From positions 1 to 64,000 of the forward strand of contig NZ_JAMWEM010000005.1 of the NCBI RefSeq assembly GCF_024509525.1: a stretch of DNA of 64,000 nt. The letters run 5' to 3'. Under the pieces are notes generated by a model, which worked only from the letters and a program-made list of their open reading frames with translations, had not been told where the DNA came from and did no database searches. Source of the stretch: Streptococcus suis. Lineage in GTDB: Bacteria; Bacillota; Bacilli; Lactobacillales; Streptococcaceae. Made by a program: the position numbers and the translations under genes. Of this stretch, positions 55,946 to 63,389 are shown one piece after another; position 1 is the first letter of the stretch; each line of letters opens with the position of its first letter.

Positions 55946-57080
55946 GGTTGGTCTAAAACTGAAAAAATTAGGTGAGTTAGTTGAAATTCATAATAATAAA
56001 AGAATTCCACTATCTTCTAAAGAGAGAGCGAATCTATCAAAAATTTACCCATATTATGGAGCACAAGGTATAGTCGATTATGTTGATAACTATATTTTTG
56101 ACGGAAAGTATATTCTTATTGCTGAAGATGGTGAGAATCTTAAGTCTAACAATAAATCAATCTGTACTTTGGCAACAGGAAAATATTGGGTAAATAATCA
56201 TGCACATATTGTGCGAGCCAATAATGAAAATGATACTGATTATTTATTTTATAAATTGAACTCTATTAGTTTTTTACCATACATTACAGGCAGTGCCCAA
56301 CCGAAACTAAATAAAGAAAACTTACTAAACATTCCTGTATATGTCCATGAAAAAGCTGAGCAAAAAAATATTTCAAAGCTCCTAAGTAAAATCGATCAAA
56401 AAATCGCTCTGAATAACCAAATAAACGAAGAGTTGGAGGCTATGGCTAAGACCCTTTATGATTATTGGTTTGTGCAGTTTGATTTCCCTGATGAAAATGG
56501 TAAGCCTTACAAGTCCTCTGGTGGAAAAATGGTCTATAACGACCAACTCAAACGGGAAATCCCAGAAGGGTGGGGAGTGGAAAATTTAAGCAATTTTTTA
56601 ACAATCAAAAATGGTAAAGATCATAAAGATTTATCAGATGGAAATTATCCCGTTTATGGTTCAGGTGGATTAATGAGAAAAGTTGAGGACTATATTTTTG
56701 AAGGTGAATCAGTTTTGATTCCAAGAAAAGGTACCTTGAATAATATTATGTATGTTGATGAAAAATTTTGGACAGTAGATACTATGTTCTATACCCATAT
56801 GAAAATTGATTATGCTGCATTATACACGTACTTTTCCATAAAAGATATTGATTTTACGAAACTTAATACAGGAACAGGAGTTCCAAGTATGACAGCTTCT
56901 ATTCTGTATCAATTACAAATTCTTAATCCTAATGCTGATATTTTAAAAAATTTCGATGAGTTGGTAAGAACTACATATAGAATGATTTTTGACAACCGTA
57001 AACAAAACCAAGAATTGACCCAACTGCGTGACTGGCTCTTGCCAATGCTGATGAATGGACAAGTGAAGGTGGAGGAGTGA
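55938..57080 (+). CDS. hsdS: Type I restriction enzyme, specificity subunit
   Basis: A 380-aa HsdS with two target-recognition domains. TRD1 is about residues 1-145, the first long conserved helix about 146-185 (SKLLSKIDQKIALNNQINEE), TRD2 about 200-340, and the second helix 345-380. The two halves each begin with a KLGELVEIH / VENLSNFLTIK-type strand. The TRD coding parts are clearly more AT-rich than hsdR and hsdM, a sign of TRD exchange. No second hsdS or recombinase gene is nearby, so phase inversion is not indicated. Target sequence cannot be read. Confidence 0.93.
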   Translation: MSEVGLKLKKLGELVEIHNNKRIPLSSKERANLSKIYPYYGAQGIVDYVDNYIFDGKYILIAEDGENLKSNNKSICTLATGKYWVNNHAHIVRANNENDTDYLFYKLNSISFLPYITGSAQPKLNKENLLNIPVYVHEKAEQKNISKLLSKIDQKIALNNQINEELEAMAKTLYDYWFVQFDFPDENGKPYKSSGGKMVYNDQLKREIPEGWGVENLSNFLTIKNGKDHKDLSDGNYPVYGSGGLMRKVEDYIFEGESVLIPRKGTLNNIMYVDEKFWTVDTMFYTHMKIDYAALYTYFSIKDIDFTKLNTGTGVPSMTASILYQLQILNPNADILKNFDELVRTTYRMIFDNRKQNQELTQLRDWLLPMLMNGQVKVEE

Positions 57081-57083
57081 CAG

Positions 57084-57716
57084 ATGTTTAATGAAAATGT
57101 TAGTTTTCGCTTTAAACTGAATTATTTTCTATCATCGTTTGCGTTGAGTTACCTGTTTCTATTAATAATTATGTATATTCAAGCAGCTGAAAGAACTGGA
57201 AGAATGGTTCCGCTATTTTGCCCTTTTTTGACAGCAAGAAAAATAATTTTCTTCACTTTATTTTTACTATTCTTAGTTTCGTTATATTCTTTATCATATA
57301 TAAAAAAGAAAATTGAAGAAAGTACCCAATATTCAATTATAAATGGTCAAAATGGTGGAAAGATAGGTCTAACATATAATAAAGGGAGCAGAGAGTTTAT
57401 TTTGGGTGTATTACTGCCAGTTGTGACCACAATTTCTGTACCTGAAACACCGATAACAGGATTGGTAGGAGTTGTATTGTTACAAATTATTTTAGGCTAT
57501 TTTTTCTTGCATTCCAATGAATTATTTGTCAATGTTCCTTTAATAATGGCAGGGTATTCCTTAGTTTTAGGCAAGTATGGACATAAGGAACTGTTGCTTT
57601 TTGTTAAAAATAGCCAATTAAATAGTCTCTTAGGTAAAAATGTACGATTTATTTATCTCGGAAATGTTGAAGAAGGTAATCTAGGTATAGCTGTAGAGGA
57701 GTGTGTTGATGAGTAG
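57084..57716 (+). CDS. Four-helix membrane protein, candidate KwaA-like component
   Basis: A 210-aa membrane protein of unknown sequence family. Four hydrophobic segments are visible (about 12-35, 50-70, 104-140 as one or two, 150-170), then a cytoplasmic tail. It starts 3 nt after hsdS with GGAGG upstream and overlaps the next gene by 8 nt (ATGAGTAG), so it is co-translated with it. Size, topology and its KwaB-like neighbour suggest KwaA of the Kiwa anti-phage system; the sequence alone does not prove it. Confidence 0.55.
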   Translation: MFNENVSFRFKLNYFLSSFALSYLFLLIIMYIQAAERTGRMVPLFCPFLTARKIIFFTLFLLFLVSLYSLSYIKKKIEESTQYSIINGQNGGKIGLTYNKGSREFILGVLLPVVTTISVPETPITGLVGVVLLQIILGYFFLHSNELFVNVPLIMAGYSLVLGKYGHKELLLFVKNSQLNSLLGKNVRFIYLGNVEEGNLGIAVEECVDE

Positions 57717-58716
57717 AGAACTGTTGAGAGTAGTGTTAGGTGAAGTTACTGACGAGAAGCAGGTATTTAAATCCCTTCTTACAACCAATGACGATTTGGC
57801 AGTACTTTTAGAACTTTTAGAATTTCCAAATAATACAAAATTGAAAGAGCAAGAAAATTTGAAAATTTTTGATACACCAAATAAATTTCAAATTTCAGAT
57901 TTAAAGAATGATAACCCTTATTTTGAATTGGTAAATCTTTTTGAAATTAATTATTTACAAAAAGAAAATCAGCTTCAAAGCATTGATGAAATTGACAATA
58001 AGATTGACGGATTTACCCCTAATGTAGTCCTATATTATTGTAAGGAAAATAATATACAAGCGATCTACTTAGTTCCAATCAGAATTAAAAAATTATTAGT
58101 AAAAAATAAAGCTATGTTTCACCAAAAAGTATTAAAACGAATTGGAGTTGAAGACAGTATCAAGTTGGAATTAACGCCCGTAGATAAAGGACTAGAGTTG
58201 CCTCGTGAGGGATTTATTTGTAAGATATCTAAGTCTACTTCTCAGACATATAGCATTGAAGTATATGACGTATTAAAACTAGATTCTTATTTTGCTTTAG
58301 AATCGCATATTGTTAGCTATGCTAAAAATAAGCTACATCGTTTCAATACGCCAGATAATACTGGGTATAAAATTACCAAAGATAAACTGGATGTTGAGAT
58401 TACTGATATTTCTGCTACAATAGACATAGTTGAAAAAAACCTCAGACTTTCAAAAGCTCTCTCTCAATACACTGGGCATGGAAATAGGGCAATCAATCGA
58501 GTAAGTAAAGAAAGTTTACAGAATGCTATTGAACGTTTATTAGCTCATGTAGATGATGAAGAAATCGTTTATACAGCAGAAGATATTCCGACAATTAGTT
58601 TAGATGGTAAACTTATTGTTTCTCCCCAACAAATTAAGATATTTACTGCATTACTTGATAATAAAATTGTTGAAAAGATACTGACTAATGATATTGAACT
58701 GCCGTATTTTGATTGA
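57709..58716 (+). CDS. KwaB-like (DUF4868-like) protein
   Basis: A 335-aa soluble protein. The middle part (KNKAMFHQKVLKRIGV..., then a beta-rich stretch with DVLKLDSYFALESHI near 190-205) and the C-terminal DGKLIVSPQQ / FTALLDNKIVEKILTND pattern resemble the DUF4868 family that includes KwaB of Kiwa. In Kiwa, KwaA sits in the membrane and KwaB acts against phage replication or transcription. The ATG at 57709 overlaps the membrane protein's stop. AT-rich, like hsdS. Assignment from pattern memory; another unknown defence pair is possible. Confidence 0.55.
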   Translation: MSRELLRVVLGEVTDEKQVFKSLLTTNDDLAVLLELLEFPNNTKLKEQENLKIFDTPNKFQISDLKNDNPYFELVNLFEINYLQKENQLQSIDEIDNKIDGFTPNVVLYYCKENNIQAIYLVPIRIKKLLVKNKAMFHQKVLKRIGVEDSIKLELTPVDKGLELPREGFICKISKSTSQTYSIEVYDVLKLDSYFALESHIVSYAKNKLHRFNTPDNTGYKITKDKLDVEITDISATIDIVEKNLRLSKALSQYTGHGNRAINRVSKESLQNAIERLLAHVDDEEIVYTAEDIPTISLDGKLIVSPQQIKIFTALLDNKIVEKILTNDIELPYFD

Positions 58717-58767
58717 GAAATGTAATATATTCTTCTAGGTTCCATTAGAGTTTTGTTCATACTTAAA

Positions 58768-58803
58768 TTCCCCCTAATCAAACGACTAGGGGGAAGTTTT
58801 TCT
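58768..58803. terminator. Terminator closing the defence operon
   Basis: TTCCCCCTA / TAGGGGGAA with a 10-nt loop, then a T-run; it also faces the converging gene. Confidence 0.85.
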
Positions 58804-59578
58804 ATCTTGTCTCCATCTCTTTTCCTTGTGGGAGACTTGTCACAATGTTTATGGAAGCAGTACTTGTTCCTGTTTGATTTTTCTGTCGCGTTCTTTCTGA
58901 AAAATCTTGGCGAATATCATTTAGGACTTGCAGGATAACTTTCTCAGGTGCCGTTGGATTATAGCTTATTTTATTGACCAAGTGACTATAAAGGAGGGTG
59001 TACAGATTGAAGGCTGTTTTACGGACTTCCAAGCTGTTTATCTTTTCGCGAGTGCTGGTGTCTTGACTTCTTTTCAGATAGAGACGATATGTACTTTCAT
59101 GGCTTTCACGGAGATTGGCAACAGCTTCATCTAACATAAGTAGGCTAATATCTTCTGAGTAGGGTGGCTTCGCCAGTCGGGCTAGCAAAGAATCAATCAA
59201 AGCAGATGATTCTTGCATATTTGTAGACCTTGTATTTTTGTATAGTTTGATGAGTTCTTGTAGTCGGTGATAGGATTGCAATTTCTCTGGTGTTCGAGTA
59301 TTTTTAAAGAGTTTGAGTCCGTTGACGAAGGCAGAGTAGTCAGCCTTTCGATTCTTTATAGCCTTGTTTAAGTCACTAGTCATGTCTGAGCCACGTTTTT
59401 GTTTCAAACTTTTTTTCAGTAAGGGTAAGGATTCTTCTAACTGTTTGATTAAGTCCGTTACCATGGGATCATTGGTGGATGTATCATACTGTTTCAAGGT
59501 ATCAACACTAGTGGTGATGAGTTGTGTAAATTCTGCTTGATTCAGTTGTTGTGCATATAAAGGAATTCGGATTTTCAT
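58802..59578 (-). CDS. Helical protein of unknown function (possibly DUF6261-like)
   Basis: A 258-aa, almost wholly alpha-helical, charged protein without signal peptide or membrane segment. It begins MKIRIPLYAQQLNQAEFTQL and has a low-complexity C-terminal tail rich in Thr, Ser and Gln (TRQKNQTGTSTAS). From memory it may belong to DUF6261, a family of unknown role; I am not sure. No ribosome-binding site stands out on the minus strand. It converges on the defence operon and is divergent from fic across a 400-nt AT-rich gap. Confidence 0.65.
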   Translation of the reverse strand: MKIRIPLYAQQLNQAEFTQLITTSVDTLKQYDTSTNDPMVTDLIKQLEESLPLLKKSLKQKRGSDMTSDLNKAIKNRKADYSAFVNGLKLFKNTRTPEKLQSYHRLQELIKLYKNTRSTNMQESSALIDSLLARLAKPPYSEDISLLMLDEAVANLRESHESTYRLYLKRSQDTSTREKINSLEVRKTAFNLYTLLYSHLVNKISYNPTAPEKVILQVLNDIRQDFSERTRQKNQTGTSTASINIVTSLPQGKEMETR

Positions 59579-59982
59579 TTGTGTACCTCACTATCTTTTT
59601 TTCCGGTCATCTTATTTATTCGTAAATAAGTAGAAAAAAATAGAATTATTTAAAAAATTTTTTAAAACTTGTCAAAACAGTATATTTACCTATAATAAAA
59701 TTTTGTTTTTAAGGAATTGTACCAAAACACAAAGATATAAATGTTTAAAAGGAGCAATTCAGTTTGTTTTGCTTATTTAAAAATTGTTTTTACAATAAAA
59801 TTATTGTTTTGGTATGTTTTCAAATTGAAATGATATGATTTCAGTTTGTTTATTGAATACCTTGCACACATTTTTCTTTGTTTAGGCAATTCCGTGGTAC
59901 AATAAGGTATAAGCTTTTAAGTTCAATTATAGAATAGAAATTTAATATTGAATTTTAACAACCTTAATATAGAAAGGTCATC
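59579..59982. other. 400-nt very AT-rich gap with a 10-bp inverted repeat and fic promoter
   Basis: No gene is seen. TACCAAAACA (59720-59729) and TGTTTTGGTA (59805-59814) form a perfect wide-set inverted repeat. AAAGGAG at 59749 is followed by only a short frame. TGGTACAAT (59895-59903) is the likely fic promoter. The extreme AT content marks a boundary of foreign DNA. Confidence 0.5.
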
Positions 59983-60978
59983 ATGCAACCAAACTATACT
60001 TTAACTGAAAAAATGATTAGCCGAGTAGCAGAGATTTCTTCTTTGACGACTCGCCTTGTTTTAGAAAAGCGTGATCTGCATTTACGAAAGGAAAACCGTA
60101 TTCGCTCTATTCAGTCATCATTGGCGATAGAAAATAATAGTTTAACTGTTGAACAAGTAACAGCTATCATTGAAGGAAAACGTGTCTTAGGAAAGCCGAA
60201 AGAAATTCATGAAGTTCAAAATGCCTATGAAGCTTATGAATTTGCTTTTGGCTTAGACCCTTATGATATCAATGATTTCTTGCGTGCTCATGCTGCATTA
60301 ACTCAAGGATTAGTAAAACAATCAGGGAAATTCCGTACAACGGATGTAGGAGTCTATGATGGTGAGGGAAATGTAGTCCATGTTGGTGCCCGACCTCAAT
60401 TCATTAAACTTCTTGTTGAAGACTTATTTGCTTGGGCAAGACGGAGTGATTTACACGCCTTGATTAAAAGCTGTATTGTCCATTATGAATTGGAAATTAT
60501 TCATCCTTTTGAAGATGGAAATGGACGCATGGGGAGATTGTGGCAAAGTTTGTTACTTTACCAATGGGAGTCAATTTTTGAGTGGATTCCAATTGAAACA
60601 GTAATCTATAAATACCAACAGGCTTACTATGATAGTTTAACAATCAGTAATACATCAGTTGATGCAACTGTTTTTATCGAGTTCATGCTTGATGCAATTT
60701 TTGAAACATTAGAAGAATATTCGCTCGCTAATTCGCTCACTAATTCGCTCACTAATTCGCTCATTTTGAGTGAGCAGATTATGAGCGAAAAAGAGCAGGC
60801 TGTATTTGAAAAGGTTGCTCTTTTTTTACGTCAACATTCGACTATCTCTAGTAAAGATTTACAAGAGTTAATGGGATTCAGTCCAGCTACAGCTCGTCGA
60901 TACTTGGCTCGATTCGAAGAATGTGGTTATCTGCATTCCTCAGGTAGTACCAAGAAGAAGTATTATTCGCTGTCATAG
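59983..60978 (+). CDS. Fic-family protein with inhibitory motif and winged helix
   Basis: A 331-aa Fic protein, probably an AMP-transferase. The catalytic motif is complete: HPFEDGNGRMGR (His174). The N-terminal inhibitory motif S-x3-E-N is Ser46...Glu50-Asn51 (SLAIEN), so activity is self-restrained (class II). A DOC-like core follows, then a repetitive Ser-Leu-Thr-Asn linker (about 247-260) and a C-terminal winged helix (FLRQHSTISSKDLQELMGFS), which suggests DNA binding or autoregulation. GAAAGG precedes the ATG. No antitoxin gene is adjacent. The target protein is unknown. Confidence 0.88.
   Translation: MQPNYTLTEKMISRVAEISSLTTRLVLEKRDLHLRKENRIRSIQSSLAIENNSLTVEQVTAIIEGKRVLGKPKEIHEVQNAYEAYEFAFGLDPYDINDFLRAHAALTQGLVKQSGKFRTTDVGVYDGEGNVVHVGARPQFIKLLVEDLFAWARRSDLHALIKSCIVHYELEIIHPFEDGNGRMGRLWQSLLLYQWESIFEWIPIETVIYKYQQAYYDSLTISNTSVDATVFIEFMLDAIFETLEEYSLANSLTNSLTNSLILSEQIMSEKEQAVFEKVALFLRQHSTISSKDLQELMGFSPATARRYLARFEECGYLHSSGSTKKKYYSLS
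60721..60763 (+). repeat. 12-bp tandem repeats inside fic
   Basis: TCGCTC(G/A)CTAAT occurs three times and then TCGCTCA. The copies encode SLAN-SLTN-SLTN-SL. The CGCTCACT part of each copy can pair with AGTGAGC at 60769-60775. Confidence 0.88.
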
Positions 60979-61034
60979 ACGGTCTCATAAACATTTTCAT
61001 GGTACAATTAGGTATCAACCATTGGAGATTTTAT

Positions 61035-61652
61035 ATGAGACGGAATAAAAAACTAGCACTTAGTGCTGTCTTAGTCGCAAGTTTGTTTACTTTGTCAGCC
61101 TGTCAGCCGATTTCAAATTGGTGGAAGAACACCAAGGAAGAATGGATTGGCTTGGAAATGACCGTTCGGACCTTTGATGAGAATTCTCAGTTAATAGATG
61201 AAATGTCTGGTAAGTCCTTATCGATTTCGCGGAATGAAGAATTCGACTCAGTGGATGCCGAAGGCAATTCTAATGCGGATTCGTCTGTTTTAAAGGTGAC
61301 ACTTGGTGATTATGAGATTGACCATGTCGGTTCTTCCTTGATTGCTGCCGAAGAGGGCTTAGAGGATTTATTTGCCAAGTATCAATCGACTGTAGATATT
61401 GCCAACTATGATCGTTCTATTCCCTTGGTTAATCGGATGGTTTCGAGCTTGAAAAATGATTTTACTGGTAAGGCTAAGGTAGTCTTGATTCGTTCGCAAA
61501 ACGGAACCCCGCTTGCGACCTATGTTGGAGATAAGGTATCCCTTTATGCTTCAGATGCACCAAAAACATCTGAACTTTTGATAGATGGCAAACGCTTGAT
61601 TATCTATCGTTGTGACTATACGATTTATGACAGAGAGTTGTTGGAGAACTAG
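61035..61652 (+). CDS. DUF5052-like lipoprotein
   Basis: A 205-aa lipoprotein. The signal peptide ends in LSAC with lipidated Cys23. The mature part NTKEEWIGLEMTVRTFDEN and VLIRSQNGTPLATYVGDKVS resemble the streptococcal DUF5052 group, from memory; its function is not known. The ATG at 61035 follows TTGGAG; an earlier frame from 60999 starts inside the promoter TGGTACAAT (61000-61008) and is rejected. The acetyltransferase gene begins right after its stop. Confidence 0.82.
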   Translation: MRRNKKLALSAVLVASLFTLSACQPISNWWKNTKEEWIGLEMTVRTFDENSQLIDEMSGKSLSISRNEEFDSVDAEGNSNADSSVLKVTLGDYEIDHVGSSLIAAEEGLEDLFAKYQSTVDIANYDRSIPLVNRMVSSLKNDFTGKAKVVLIRSQNGTPLATYVGDKVSLYASDAPKTSELLIDGKRLIIYRCDYTIYDRELLEN

Positions 61653-62162
61653 ATGATAAAAATTCAGTCAGCACAGATAGAAGATGCCGCAGATTTGGTG
61701 GCTATCTACGCTCCTTATGTTGAAAACACAGCCATTACTTTTGAAACAGAGATACCGACAGTTGCAGACTTTGCCAGTCGGATCGAAAAGACCTTGGAGA
61801 AGTTTCCCTATCTGGTAGCAGTAGAAGAAGGACAAATTCTAGGCTATGCTTATGCCTCAACCTATTATGCCCGTGCTGCTTACGATTGGACGGTTGAATT
61901 GTCCGTTTATGTTAGTAGAGAGGTGCGTGGTAAAGGGATTGGAAGTCTTTTGTATGCTGCCTTGGAAGAGGAATTGACGGTGCGTGGATTTAAAAACTTT
62001 TTAGCCTGTATCGCCCTGCCCAATCCAGCCTCGCTTGCTCTCCATGAGAAGAGGGGATATGAGCAGGTGGCTCATTTCAAGAAAGTTGGCTACAAATTCG
62101 GTACCTGGCATGACATTGTCTGGCTTCAAAAATCCTTGGTAGGTGAGAATGATGAAGATTGA
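61653..62162 (+). CDS. GNAT-family N-acetyltransferase (phosphinothricin acetyltransferase-like)
   Basis: A 169-aa GNAT enzyme of the Pat/YwnH type. The family start IQSAQIEDAADLVAIYAPYVENTAITFETE, VYVSREVRGKGIGSLLY (acetyl-CoA loop R-x2-G-x-G) and NPASLALHEKRGYEQVAHFKKVGYKFGTWHDIVWLQ-type end are typical. Likely acetylates a small amine such as methionine sulfoximine. It overlaps the next gene. Confidence 0.88.
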   Translation: MIKIQSAQIEDAADLVAIYAPYVENTAITFETEIPTVADFASRIEKTLEKFPYLVAVEEGQILGYAYASTYYARAAYDWTVELSVYVSREVRGKGIGSLLYAALEEELTVRGFKNFLACIALPNPASLALHEKRGYEQVAHFKKVGYKFGTWHDIVWLQKSLVGENDED

Positions 62163-62805
62163 TGAATTAGAAAAACGATTATTACTAGTAGCAGATGCTA
62201 GTCAATCCCAACCGATGAAAGCCTACATGAAAAACAACTTTGACTTTTTGGGTGTTCGGACACCTGACCGTCGAACAGTTGCCAAGCAATTTTTCAAAGA
62301 TTTTAAGGATCAGGGAATTGATTGGGACTTTGTAGAGGCTTGTTGGGCCAAACCCTACCGCGAGTTTCAGTATATCGCTATTGATTACCTGGTCACCAAG
62401 AAAAAAGATCTGGTCTTAGCTGACCTGCCCCGCTTGAAGAAGCTAGCTCAGACCAAGTCTTGGTGGGATAGCATTGACGGACTGGACAAGCTAGTTGGTA
62501 AGATTGTTTTGGGCAATCCAGAGGCCAAGCAGACCATTTTGGAATGGAGTGTAGATGACGATTTCTGGCTGAGACGAATTGCCATTGACCACCAACTCTT
62601 GCAAAAAGAAAAGACAGATACAGAACTTCTTGAGAAGATTTTGGTCAACAATCTTAATCAGACAGAATTTTTTATCAATAAGGCGATTGGCTGGAGTTTG
62701 AGAGATTATTCCAAGACCAATCCTGACTGGGTACGGGCTTTTCTTGACAAATACAGCTCACAAATGGCAGGCTTGTCCATTCGTGAAGCCAGTAAATATA
62801 TCTAG
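62149..62805 (+). CDS. DNA alkylation repair protein (AlkD-like HEAT repeats)
   Basis: A protein of about 218 aa in the AlkD/DUF1061 family of HEAT-repeat glycosylases that remove alkylated purines. FLGVRTPDRRTVAKQF, YREFQYIAIDYLV, TKSWWDSIDGLDKLVG and the C-terminal INKAIGWSLRDYSKTNPDWV are the family blocks, with catalytic Asp/Trp candidates in WWDSID. The start is ATG at 62149 (or 62152), behind AGGTGAG, overlapping the acetyltransferase end. Confidence 0.88.
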   Translation: MMKIDELEKRLLLVADASQSQPMKAYMKNNFDFLGVRTPDRRTVAKQFFKDFKDQGIDWDFVEACWAKPYREFQYIAIDYLVTKKKDLVLADLPRLKKLAQTKSWWDSIDGLDKLVGKIVLGNPEAKQTILEWSVDDDFWLRRIAIDHQLLQKEKTDTELLEKILVNNLNQTEFFINKAIGWSLRDYSKTNPDWVRAFLDKYSSQMAGLSIREASKYI

Positions 62806-62816
62806 GAGGGCTTGCT

Positions 62817-63104
62817 ATGGCAATGTTATATGAATTTGAAGCAGTCATTCATCCAGTACCAGATAAGGGCGGAGCCTACGTTATTTTTCCCTATGATATA
62901 CGAGAGGAATTTGGAAAAGGCAGAGTAAAGGTACATGCGACTTTTGATGAACATCCTTATGATGGCTCCATTGTCAATATGGGAATCAAGGATGAAGCAG
63001 GCAATGTTTGCTATATCATCGGTATTCAGAAGACTATTCGAGCTACCATAGGTAAAGAGGCTGGTGATAGAGTTCAGGTGACTATTCAAGAACGACTGGA
63101 GTAA
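62817..63104 (+). CDS. DUF1905 family protein
   Basis: A 95-aa protein of DUF1905: YEFEAVIHPVPDKGGAYVIFPYD and GKEAGDRVQVTIQERLE are the family ends. It is a small beta-barrel of unknown function. TAGGAGGG lies before the ATG. It ends the four-gene unit from the lipoprotein on. Confidence 0.85.
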   Translation: MAMLYEFEAVIHPVPDKGGAYVIFPYDIREEFGKGRVKVHATFDEHPYDGSIVNMGIKDEAGNVCYIIGIQKTIRATIGKEAGDRVQVTIQERLE

Positions 63105-63109
63105 CAGGC

Positions 63110-63137
63110 TTGCAAATCCTTGAGATTATGGTAGAAT
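63110..63137 (+). promoter_or_regulatory. Promoter of the asd RNA
   Basis: TTGCAA, 16 nt, TAGAAT (with TGG in front, extended -10). Confidence 0.55.
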
Positions 63138-63143
63138 GGTTAC

Positions 63144-63296
63144 ATGCGATGAGCCGAGTAGTGACTTTGTCACATTCGACGCTAGGGAGGTCTTCATTAG
63201 ATTGAAACGCAGGAGCGGACCTTGGTTAGATGCTGTGAACCTTCTAACCTCATCGGAAACGATGCCCTTGCCCACCTTTTAGGTGGGCTTTTTTTG
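63144..63296 (+). ncRNA. asd RNA motif
   Basis: A structured RNA directly upstream of asd in lactic acid bacteria is known as the asd motif; place, length (about 150 nt) and sequence style fit. GTGACTTTGTCAC (63160-63172) is a clear hairpin; ACCTTGGTTAGATG / CCTTCTAACCTCATC parts can pair. It ends in its own terminator and asd has a separate promoter, so it may act as a free RNA as well as a leader. Function unknown. Confidence 0.7.
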
Positions 63297-63297
63297 A
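63270..63297 (+). terminator. Terminator of the asd RNA
   Basis: GCCCACCT / AGGTGGGC with a TTT loop, then seven T. Confidence 0.9.
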
Positions 63298-63325
63298 ATT
63301 CCAGACTTTTCATTTTATAAAATTA

Positions 63326-63334
63326 TGGTATAAT
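63326..63334 (+). promoter_or_regulatory. asd promoter
   Basis: TGGTATAAT extended -10, about 55 nt before the asd ATG. Confidence 0.6.
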
Positions 63335-63389
63335 TATGAAATAACAAATTTTTAGAAAATTTTGAAGAATTGACTTAAAGGAGATTTCT

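Noticed and set aside
55938..57080. Phase-variable inverting hsdS system
   Set aside because: Only one hsdS and no recombinase or inverted hsdS copy in the window.
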